Shown here: piece after piece, positions 56,001 to 64,000 of the stretch | Position numbering within the stretch: the stretch's first letter is position 1 | Layout: each line of letters opens with the position of its first letter | Source: Danio rerio | Lineage: Eukaryota; Chordata; Actinopteri; Cypriniformes; Danionidae | DNA length: 64,000 nt | Direction: 5' to 3' | NCBI RefSeq assembly: GCF_049306965.1 | Contig: NC_133183.1 | Span: 21,331,001-21,395,000 of the forward strand | Made by a program: the position numbers and the translations under genes | The notes under the pieces: generated by a model | Databases searched by the model: none | What the model was told of the DNA's origin: nothing | The model's input: only the letters and a program-made list of their open reading frames with translations

Positions 56001-58408
56001 CACAGCTGAAAATACAAACTCGGACAGTAGCAGACTCCAAAATGAGATGCAGATTCAGAGTTATAAAAATGCACCTAAGGTGTTTTTTTATTTATTGCAA
56101 ATAATAGTATCTGTAAATTCAATTCAGTTGTATTCAAGTTGGCTACATGGTGGTGCAGTGGGCACGTTCACCTCACAGCAAGAAGGTCGCTGGTTCGAGC
56201 CTTGACTGGGTCAGTTAGCATTTCTGTGTGGAGTTTGCATGTTCTCCCCGTGTTCGTGTGGGTTTCCTCAGGGTGCTCCAGTTTCCCCCACAAGTCCAAA
56301 GACATGCGGTACAGGTAAATTGGGTATGCTAAATTGGCCATGGTGTATGATTGTGTGTGTGAATGACTGTGTATGGATGTTTCCCAGTAATGGGTTGTGG
56401 CTGGAAGGGCATCCGCTGTGTAAAACATATGCTGGATAAGTTGGCGATTCATTCCGCTGTGGCAACCCCAGATTAATAAAGGCACTAAGCTGAAAAGAAA
56501 TGGAATTTAATATTAAATGAATTCAAGTTTATTTGTTTAGCTCTTTTCACAATATTGTTTTAAAGCTACTTTACAAAAGGAGCCTTCTTTTGCATTACAA
56601 TTAAATTCAGAATACCACAACTTTATAAGTTACTAATAACTTTAACTAATTAACTAGTAACTATAGCTTTTACAAGTTAAAGAGCCATGAAACCCCCCTC
56701 TTTCAGTTTAAGTCTACCTCCGATTTTTTTCCAAAAATGCTCTGAGATGGGCGTGGAGCTCTGCGGGCAGAGGGAGGAGGGGGCGATTTTGATCCCACCC
56801 CAAAAAGTGATTTTAAACCCAGAAGATGAACTTAGCTGACAAAAGCTCAAAATGATCCAGTTTTCCTCACAATTTAAGCTGACAGGTGCTAACGTCGTTA
56901 TGGAACGACTCCACTTGTCTTAATTAAAGCTCTGTAAGATGTTTCCTGCCTTAGACCCACTGTGTGATAGATGCAAACAAACCCAGGCATCGCTTGGTCA
57001 TATGTTTTAAAGTTGTTCTAAAATTGTTAATTATTGGATTTAAGTTTGTGAATTAATATCAGAAGCGGTGGGAAAACAAATGCCCTGGGCCTATTTTAGC
57101 TATATTTAATGTCAGTGATGATGCAGATTTATCTAATAATCAACGCACAGTGATTAGATTTATAACTCTTTTGGCAAGTAGATTGATTTTACTAAATTAA
57201 AAACGAAAAGATCCTCCATTTTGCTCCACATTAATAAAGGATGCCATATCATGTCTGCAACTTGAGAAGGTAAGGCTTTTCACAAAAATTAAAACAAAGA
57301 ATTTCCTTGTAATATGGAATCCATTTATTGAGTACTTAAACAAAAAAACACCTTAAACATCCCCCCTTATTTAGTTTTTTTCTCTCTTCGTTCAGTTTTT
57401 TGACATTTCCCCCACTTTTCTTATTATTATTTTTGTTCTCTTATACATATAATAATAACATGATGTTACAATTTTGTTTAAAAGGAAAAAAGTACACATA
57501 TGTAAAAGGTATCATTTGTACTGATGTAAAAAAATACAATAAAGAGAATGTTAAAAAAACAGTTAAACAGTTTACCTGCAGTTCTATAGTATATATAGGT
57601 GCTGTCTATGTGTACATGTTCAATGAAGTGTATTCGTAAACATTAGCTGTGCAATCTACCGTGTAAGGTTTGATTGTCTGACATGCTCACCATTATCCAT
57701 GTCTATCTCTAATATATAAGTGTTGTCAGTCTGCCAACCGGCATTTACTTGGGTTTGTCAGAGGAGGGGTTGGGTGGAAAATAACCCTCTCTAATATTTT
57801 GAATTTGGACTGCAATAGGCCTACCTAATTTAATTACTAGGTGTCACGTCACCTTTAAATGTTTTTATCTGTGAAGGTGTTTCTATACAGATGTGAGATT
57901 GATTGTTTTTCATCACAATTGATCTCAAGTCAGTTGTAATAAGCATATTAATTGTATTCATGTTCAAGGTTTGCTGTGTCACCTTGATGATGCCTGCATC
58001 AGTAACCCCTGCAAGATGGGCGCTGAATGCGATACAAACCCTCTCAATGGCAAATTCTACTGTAACTGCCCTTCAGGATACAAGGGCAGGACATGCGAGG
58101 AGGATATAGACGAATGTGTTATCGGTGAGAAACGTTCGTCTCTGTTTCTTAAATTTTTTTCCCTGCATACACACACTTTCATTTCTTTACTATCTCTCTT
58201 TTCTGATCCACCAGGGCCAAACCCATGTGAGCATGGGGGCTTATGTAAAAACACAGAAGGCTCGTTCACCTGTTACTGTGCTTCAGGTTACACCGGCCCA
58301 CGTTGTGAGCATAAAATTAAAGATTGTGACTTCAACCCCTGCCAGAATGATGCCAGGTGCTTTGTTGAGATGGGAAATTACAGCTGCATGTGCATGGCAA
58401 GGGCTTAA
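53010..58408 (+). CDS. Short secreted Notch2-like protein, EGF7-12 region only
   Basis: Predicted exons 53010-53082, 54119-54232, 55445-55678, 57969-58124 and 58215-58408 join in frame to 256 residues. All junctions are phase 1. Exon 1 supplies [12 protein letters not shown] followed by the hydrophobic [10 protein letters not shown], a plausible signal peptide. The rest matches human NOTCH2 EGF7-12, with [13 protein letters not shown] (EGF7), [15 protein letters not shown] (EGF8), [11 protein letters not shown] (EGF9), [14 protein letters not shown] (EGF10) and [18 protein letters not shown] (EGF11). EGF12 has five of six cysteines and then ends SCMCMARA-stop. No EGF1-6, LNR, transmembrane or ankyrin region is present in the window. 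In full Notch receptors this region includes the DSL ligand-binding repeats, so a secreted product might act as a decoy or modulator. That role is inference. It could instead be a decaying partial duplicate. The EGF exons are secure as Notch homology. Exon 1 and the overall gene status are less certain. Confidence 0.72.
53340..53627. mobile_element. Partial element with TACACTACCGGTCAAA end, Notch2-like intron 1
   Basis: The right end, on the other strand, reads TACACTACCGGTCAAAAGTT and matches the family at 30623-31827. GGATTACGTGACTCTAAAGA and TAAATGCAGCCTTGTTGAGC are typical inner blocks. The left part is missing. Confidence 0.6.
54252..55255. repeat. Dispersed repeat, copy 2, Notch2-like intron 2
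   Basis: The left block at 54252-54420 matches 12820-12980, with shared CTGCAAATAATAGCACT and GTGTATTACTCCAC. The right block at 55012-55255 matches 13010-13215 and is a strong palindrome: CAATATGGCTGTATATCGCA is answered by CCAATATACAGCCATATTGT. About 590 bp of unrelated sequence separates the two blocks. Confidence 0.55.
56141..56520 (+). mobile_element. DANA SINE, near full length with target duplication
   Basis: The tRNA-like head GGTGGTGCAGTGGGCACGTT and CACAGCAAGAAGGTCGCTGG are followed by the whole body to GATTAATAAAGGCACTAAGC. The 9-bp duplication ATTCAAGTT flanks it at 56132-56140 and 56521-56529. It is inserted in intron 3 of the Notch2-like gene. Confidence 0.9.
56678..57857. mobile_element. 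Possible DNA element, Notch2-like intron 3
   Basis: It starts near TTAAAGAGCCATGAAACCCC and ends near GTGTCACGTCACCTTTAAAT, weakly inverted ends. The interior has GATGGGCGTGGAGCTCTGCG and GGCGATTTTGATCCCACCCC, which stand out as GC-rich and recall a common zebrafish repeat. The family is uncertain. Confidence 0.4.
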
Positions 58409-58828
58409 GACACACTGTGATCAGGTGCATGATTTGGAAACGGATAGGTCTCATTAATAATTTGTGCATAAGATATGATGCAAACATGCACAGCCTGTAA
58501 ATCTCATGCGTAATCCCTAATAACAAAAATACAGTTATTCACAATAACTATGTACAATTATGCACAAGATTTATTTAAATTATAGGGGTTTATTATAAGG
58601 TCTGATTTTGCATATTATACTTGTGTAAATTGTCTTGGATTTTGAGACTTTTTCTTAAAAGGTTAAGGAAGTTCATTTTAAAGTCCTTCCTAAAATAAAT
58701 CCTGCTAGAGATTAAAGTTCAAAACACTCTGATGAATATTCAGCTCCACAGATGTTAAATATCCCTTTGCTGATTTAAAAAAAATAAAATAAAAACAAAG
58801 GATCTATATCCATCTATCTTTCCATCAT

Positions 58829-59075
58829 TCATTGTCTTCTGCTTATATGCGGCTGGGTCTCAGAGGAACCCCAGACTTCCCTCTCACCCGACAGTTCCTC
58901 CAGCTCCTCCTGGTGGTCTGAAGGTGTTCCCATGCAAGCAGAGAGACAGGGACCACTCAGTGTCCTGGATCTTCCCCAGGGCCTTCTCTCGGTGACAAGC
59001 CAGGAACACCTCCCTAGGTAGGCACCCAGGAGTAATCCAAAGCAGATGCTCAAGCCACCTCAACTGGCTTTTCTC
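58829..59075 (-). mobile_element. LINE fragment, RTE/Rex3-like
   Basis: CCAGACTTCCCTCTCACCC, CAGCTCCTCCTGGTGGTC, CCTGGATCTTCCCCAGGGCC, GGAACACCTCCCTAGGTAGG and GCCACCTCAACTGGC form the well-known conserved 3' region of Rex3-type RTE elements in fish. Only this 250-bp piece remains. Confidence 0.65.
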
Positions 59076-59267
59076 TGCATGGAAGATTTCAGCCGTTTTA
59101 ATGACTTTAAAATGCTGCTTATTACCACACCTGGTGTGTCCTTGTTCTATTTAAAAGCAAAACATGATGATAAAAATACAAGGAACAAAAATGTGGATTA
59201 ACATCTTGGAGAAAAAAGCATTTATTTTTACCCTGCACAGCACTCACCAGCTGGCCTCCAGCTCACA

Positions 59268-59620
59268 CATTCATTCAATTTTCTTTAGCTTAGTCCCTTT
59301 ATTAATCTCGAATCGTCACAGTGGAATGAATCGCCAATTTATCCAACATATATTTTACGCAGCGGATTCCCTTCCAGCTGCAACCCATCTCTTGGAAACA
59401 TCCATACACACTCATACACTACGGCCAATTTAGCTTACCCAATTCACCATACCACGTCTTTGGACTGTGGGGGAAACCGGAGCACTTGGAGGAAATCCAC
59501 GCGAATGCAGACAGAACATGCAAATTCCACACAGAAATGCCAACTGAGCCAGCCGAGACTCGAACCAGCGACCTTCTTGCTGTGAGGCGACAGAACTATC
59601 TGCTGCGCCACTGCGTCGCC
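59268..59620 (-). mobile_element. DANA SINE, near full length
   Basis: Reversed copy with CTTAGTCCCTTTATTAATCT, TTCCCTTCCAGCTGCAACCC, CACGTCTTTGGACTGTGGGG and CGAACCAGCGACCTTCTTGC, ending at CACTGCGTCGCCCC. Confidence 0.9.
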
Positions 59621-59712
59621 CCATCTCACTTTCTTAATTTAATTATGAATTATGTTTTAAGAATAATTCAGAGTAAATTACTCTAGTTATTTTTAGTAAA
59701 TACTGTTACTAT

Positions 59713-59718
<6 letters not shown>

Positions 59719-59807
<89 letters not shown>
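59719..59807. repeat. (TA)n microsatellite
   Basis: About 44 TA units between two DANA copies. Confidence 0.95.
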
Positions 59808-59810
<3 letters not shown>

Positions 59811-60158
59811 TTCATAAATTTTCCTTTAGCCTAGTCCCTTATTTATCAGGGGTTGCCACAGTGGAATGAACTATTCCAGCATATGTTTTACGCAACTGAT
59901 GTCCTTCCAGCCGCAACCCATCACTGGGAAACACCCATACACTCCTGCACTCAAACACTAAGGCCAATTTAGTTTATTCAATTCACCTATAGCGCATGTC
60001 TTTGGACTGTGGGGGAACCCGGAGCACCCCGAAGAAACCCACACGAACACAGGGAGAACATGCAAATACAGAAATTCCAAGTGGACCAGCCGGGACCTAA
60101 ACCAGCGACCATCTTGCAGTGAGGCGACAGTGCTAACCACTGAGCCACTGTGCTGCCC
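59808..60158 (-). mobile_element. DANA SINE, second adjacent copy
   Basis: Same orientation as the copy at 59268. It has TAGCCTAGTCCCTTATTTAT, GATGTCCTTCCAGCCGCAAC, CATGTCTTTGGACTGTGGGG and AACCAGCGACCATCTTGCAG. It differs enough from its neighbour to be an independent insertion. Confidence 0.88.
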
Positions 60159-60599
60159 ATATTAATATGAATAAATGCTGTACTAGTGTCTTAAAATACT
60201 ATAGTAAAATACTTAAATTAATATTTTGGGGATATTCTATGAATGGCAATACAAGAACTAATAGAAACTCTATAAATGGTAATACAAGAACTAATAGAAA
60301 CAAATTACCAAATGCACTACCGTTTACTATAGTAAAAACTAAAGCAGGCTACACTATAGCATTTATTGCAGTTTATTACTATAGTTAATACTACAGTATG
60401 CTGCAGCATTAACTAAGAGTTGTAAAAATACACTTTAGTCTATTATTACTACACTATAGGCTTGTTTACTACAGTCTGTGTAAGTCCTACTTATGTTCCA
60501 CTTGTTTAAATTTTAAACATCTAAAAAAAAAAAACAATATTTTCTAACATTTTGAAGAAGAGCAGCTGTATAATCCTAATTCTTTCATCACACGTGAGG

Positions 60600-61060
60600 T
60601 TATGTCATTTCATGCACAGCCACCAGAGCGCGCGCGACTGCAGTTTATAAACCCCGACGCGCACTGTCCCAAACCCTTCCTGTTTTCGAGCCGGGCGCTA
60701 ATTGGTTTCCGTTATTGTGCAAAGTTTTCAGCAAGACGGAAACAGAGAGAGAGAAAAAAAGAGTGATTTTAGACTACAAGCAAGACGAGGTGTTAACTCT
60801 TTTTTTTCCCCTGACTTTTTTGTTTGTTATACAGAGAACGAATCGCTGACGTTCTTTTGCCCAGTTTTGTCTCGTCGTCTGCAGGAAGTGGGCACAGCCG
60901 AAAAGAGAAGCTGCCACAGTAGCGTGCATCACAAACCACAGCGCTCAGTCTCAACTCTTCACCCCTCAGCTTCTCTTTGCACAGGGGGAAGTGGGAGTTT
61001 GCTGAGGCTGACCTGCTGATAAACACTACCAGGTCTTGAACTGTACTGGAGTTTTCTTCG
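60600..61060 (+). promoter_or_regulatory. Promoter and possible non-coding first exon
   Basis: A GC-richer block contains TTTATAAA (60644-60651) just after a run of CGCGCGCGACT. Downstream GC-rich sequence reaches a good donor, TTCTTC|GTAAGA, at 61060. This is the layout of a TATA-driven 5'UTR exon of about 385 bp on the plus strand. An inverted CCAAT motif (ATTGG, 60701-60705) lies on the opposite side, so a minus-strand promoter is also possible. No coding exon of the gene is in the window. Confidence 0.4.
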
Positions 61061-61638
61061 TAAGAATGAATGAACATCAAAGAAACCCGTGCACGTGCTT
61101 CAGATTTAAGGGGGCATTTTTTCTTTATGTAGCAGTTGTTTTTGAGGTTTACGGAAAATTCAGTAATGCGCGTTAAGCAATGTTCTTCATGCTAACTATC
61201 GATATGCATCACAGGCACATGCTGATATAGGAGATTGGCAGTTCATGACCCAGCTGTCACCATCAGCGTTATCGACGTCCTCCCACACATATCTAAGATT
61301 GTTATAACTCTTTCTTTCGAGAAGTAAATCACTTCCGTCGAGACATACATAAAGTCCATAGTTTATAGAGTGAGAAAGTATTGAACATTCTCCCTTTTGA
61401 GGTCAAATTCTCTATGGAGCTGCACGCTGAGCAAAAGGTGACTGTTTTCTCATCTCACGTTCACCTTTGCAGAAAACCCTTATCTGACTGTGTATGTGTG
61501 TGTGTGTGTATGAGGGGAAGTGTTTGCATAATCTTGATCATATATGCTGCTTGAATGGTTTAGTGATACAGCCTGGTTGACATAGGCTGTGGCACAAACT
61601 TTTTAAAATCTATTTTCATGCTAGTACTTTATTTACTG

Positions 61639-61886
61639 TACACTCTCAGAAATGAAGGTATATGCGAGCTGTCACTGGGGTGGTGCCTTTTTAAAAGGTA
61701 CACATTTGTACTTCTATGGTCCATATTGGTACCTCAAAAGTATGTATAAATATCTAAAAATTTTAAGAGGAACACTTTGGTAAGTACTCTTTAGGTATTA
61801 TTATGAACCTTTAAGGTACAAATTTGTACCTTTTAAAAAGGTACCACCCCAGTGACAGTTCACGTACCTTTATTTCTGAGAGTGTA
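61639..61886. mobile_element. MITE with TACACTCTCAGAAAT ends
   Basis: Left end TACACTCTCAGAAATGAAGG; right end inverted TACACTCTCAGAAATAAAGG. Inside, AAAGGTACACATTTGTAC and GTACAAATTTGTACCTTT form a second inverted set. TA flanks at both ends suggest a Tc1/mariner-type insertion. Confidence 0.85.
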
Positions 61887-61997
61887 TGTAGCTACTGGTA
61901 TCTTTTTCTATTAAATACAAGTACTTTTTTATTAGCTATTGGTGCTTTTTGCTACTACCTTTTAAAAATATATCACATTAGGCTTACCACTTAGCAG

Positions 61998-62464
61998 CAA
62001 GGGCGGATTTAACTAATAAGCAAAGTAAGCAGCCGCTTAGAGCCCCAGGAATTCTGGGAGCCCCAATAAATACCTACAAGTATAACTTATACACATAACA
62101 TCATTTCTATCATATGTTCTATGGTGAGGGTCTAATAAATTAAATGTAACGTAATTATAACTGCTACACAATTTTGTCTTAAACCCCTAATCATGATGCC
62201 GTCAAGTCAGGTAAAGATTCGGTTTTAAAAACTATTTATTTTTATTCGATTTTTTTCTTTCAGTTGTGAACTAATTGTAAGAAAACAAATCATTTACAAT
62301 GTAGAGTTTTCAATGGGATAAAACATGGAAAAGAGATTTAGTGATATAAGAAAAGAACAGCAAAATAAAATACAATTATAAATCCACAAATGATTTCATT
62401 TTAGGACTGTTGGGCCCCGTGGCAGGAACTGCTTAGGGCCCCCAAATCACTAAATCTGCCCCTG
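61998..62464. mobile_element. Non-autonomous hAT element
   Basis: Left end CAAGGGCGGATTTAACTAAT; right end inverted CAGGGGCAGATTTAGTGATT. The flanks CTTAGCAG (61990-61997) and ATTAGCAA (62465-62472) are a decayed 8-bp target duplication. Confidence 0.75.
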
Positions 62465-62753
62465 ATTAGCAAATACTGTAATTTATTCATTTGGCATTTG
62501 TTTTGTTCAATATACTGTTACTCCTTCATTAGACACTAGTACTTATTCATAATATACTTGTACTTATTTTGGTTTTGACTAATAATAAAATCTGTCATTG
62601 AGATGTCAGTATACAATTGTGACTAGTAGACTTTAGATACTATGCATATTTTTCATATTTTTAGATACTAGTAGGCTACTTATTGTTAATACTCCAGTTT
62701 TTATGTGTTTGCTCCTAGTTATTAATAGATACTAGTTTTTATTTATGTTTTAA

Positions 62754-63002
62754 GGGTTAGTTTAAGTAACAATTCTCACTATTAACTTGTGGCTTAGTTG
62801 TTACCTGCCTATTATTAAGATTTTGGTTGATTACTAGGACTTATAATGTACATAGTCTCCATGCTCTTATTCTTCATCTCAAATTAGATTGATATATAAC
62901 TCTGACAACCTTAAATTTCCTTATTACTATTAATAAGCAGCAAAGTAGGAATTTATTGAGGCCAAAGACAGTTCATGGTTTATTAATAGTGAGAATTGTA
63001 CC
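62754..63002. mobile_element. MITE with AACAATTCTCACTATTAAC ends
   Basis: AACAATTCTCACTATTAACT near the left is answered by TTAATAGTGAGAATTGTACC at the right. The interior resembles the TAATAAGC/TTAGTTACT-rich type at 22611. It directly abuts the next MITE. Confidence 0.65.
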
Positions 63003-63287
63003 TTAAAGGGCACCTATTTCACCTCTTTTACAAGATGTAAGATAAGCCTTTGGTGTCTCCAGATTGTGTCTGTAAAGTTTCAGCTCAAAATACTTATGAT
63101 ATTATTTATTATAGCCTCCAGAATATGCTAATTTTACTGTGAGTACAGTGCAGTTCTTCTTGTAGCCTGTGGCTTTAAATGCAAATGAGCTGATTTTCCC
63201 CCGCCCACCGCTCTCACTTGTGTGTCTGCTTATCACGCATTACACAAATGCTGTTTGCAGTACACACACGTCTGAGTGTGTGTATAT
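63003..63287. mobile_element. MITE with TTAAAGGGCACCTAT end, interrupted
   Basis: It begins TTAAAGGGCACCTATTTCAC and shares AAGATGTAAGATAAGCCTTT with the copy at 46782, which lies in the opposite orientation. It is cut off at 63287, where a hAT element begins. The other half would lie beyond the window. Confidence 0.8.
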
Positions 63288-64000
63288 TAGGGCTGTGCAA
63301 TGTGGACAAAATAATCGTATTGCGATTTTTATGAACGAATACTGCGATTGCGATTTTATTTGCCATTTTGGCAACTGTTTTTGCTTTTTTCAAACAAGCT
63401 ACATACATACATACATTCTAAATGTATTAAGTGCACAAGAAGTGCATAATAAATCATTTCAATGAAATAACATAGTATTAAGTTTAATAAACAAAACTGT
63501 AGTAAAACTGTCTTTAAAACGGACAACATAAAAATAATGTGGTGATAGACACTTGTTGCTATTCACAAAGTCCCCATGATGCTAAAGCTTCTTTTAAACC
63601 CTTAGATATATTTTCTCCAGTGTGATCTTTTGGGAAGAATGCTGTTTGCAATTCTCCACTTTTCATTTCAAAGTTGTCATTAATGATAGTGGACCGTTAA
63701 GCTCATGTACGGCTCCATTGTTCTACTGGACCACAAATCTGTGGTCGTAGCGAAGTATTCAGTAAACCTGCTTGAGCTTGTGTTCAACGCCCGCCTTACA
63801 TTTCTCATAAATTTCGGAAATAGCAAATCGTGTGCGAGATGGCAGCTGGTATCTTTTGTCAAGTTTTTGTATCAGTCTTCGAAGCCGTCTTTACTGACGA
63901 TGTGCGCAGGCATCATATCTTTGCATACATGATATTTGATTGCGTCGGTAATGTCGTTTTGACCCTTTCTCATAAGGCACGGCGCTTGCAAATGCTTGAA
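63288..64000 (-). mobile_element. hAT transposon with transposase fragment, runs off window
   Basis: The terminal repeat TAGGGCTGTGCAATGTGG starts at 63288 after the likely target site GTGTATAT. The minus strand at 63680-63862 encodes residues typical of hAT/ZBED-type transposases, including ALNTSSSRFTEYFATTTDLWSS and RTMEPYMSLTVHYH shown here in pieces. Upstream in another stretch are DAIKYHVCKDMMPAHIV-like residues at about 63895-63950, followed by an in-frame stop before the DTSCH segment. The frame then closes at HYH. The copy is therefore broken and probably non-functional. Its other end lies outside the window. Confidence 0.75.

Noticed and set aside
60702-61019. 105-residue protein at the right-hand promoter
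   Set aside because: No recognisable domain. It lies in probable 5'UTR sequence and has no conserved start context.

Overview
This window looks like nuclear DNA of zebrafish (Danio rerio) or a close cyprinid relative. It is AT-rich, its genes are split by GT-AG introns, and it carries many repeats typical of that genome: DANA-type SINEs, a 5S-rRNA-derived SINE3, hAT elements and several MITE families. I assembled the gene models by hand from splice sites and reading-frame phase. All four coding models stay in frame across every junction.

Layout: 1-5160 is repeat-bearing non-coding DNA containing a LINE fragment and several MITEs. A CpG-rich minus-strand promoter and first exon lies at about 5163-5400; its gene body would run off the left edge. 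edem3 (minus, 21 coding exons, 886 aa) occupies 7890-25534, with its 3'UTR reaching about 7015. A promoter-proximal gap of about 1.5-2.5 kb contains a perfect 43-bp inverted repeat. It separates edem3 from npl (plus, 307 aa, coding 28391-37532), and the two genes are head to head. A repeat-rich spacer at 37.8-42.1 kb leads to sec22b (plus, 5 exons, 215 aa, 42367-49767). Next comes a short Notch2-like gene (plus, 53010-58408). It encodes a possible leader exon, five complete EGF repeats matching Notch2 EGF7-11, and a truncated EGF12. The last 5.5 kb hold two SINEs, a TATA-containing promoter candidate at about 60.65 kb, several MITEs and part of a hAT transposase.

Functions: edem3 (ER mannose trimming in glycoprotein quality control) and sec22b (ER-Golgi SNARE) belong to the early secretory pathway. 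npl degrades free sialic acid in the cytosol. No operon-like cooperation is implied.

The most interesting locus is the Notch2-like mini-gene beside sec22b. Its predicted 256-aa product has no transmembrane or intracellular part. It keeps mainly the region equivalent to the Notch ligand-binding arm but lacks two O-fucose acceptor sites found in human NOTCH2. This recalls the human NOTCH2NL paralogs, although a different part of the receptor is kept. No retrovirus-like or Polinton-like element was recognised.
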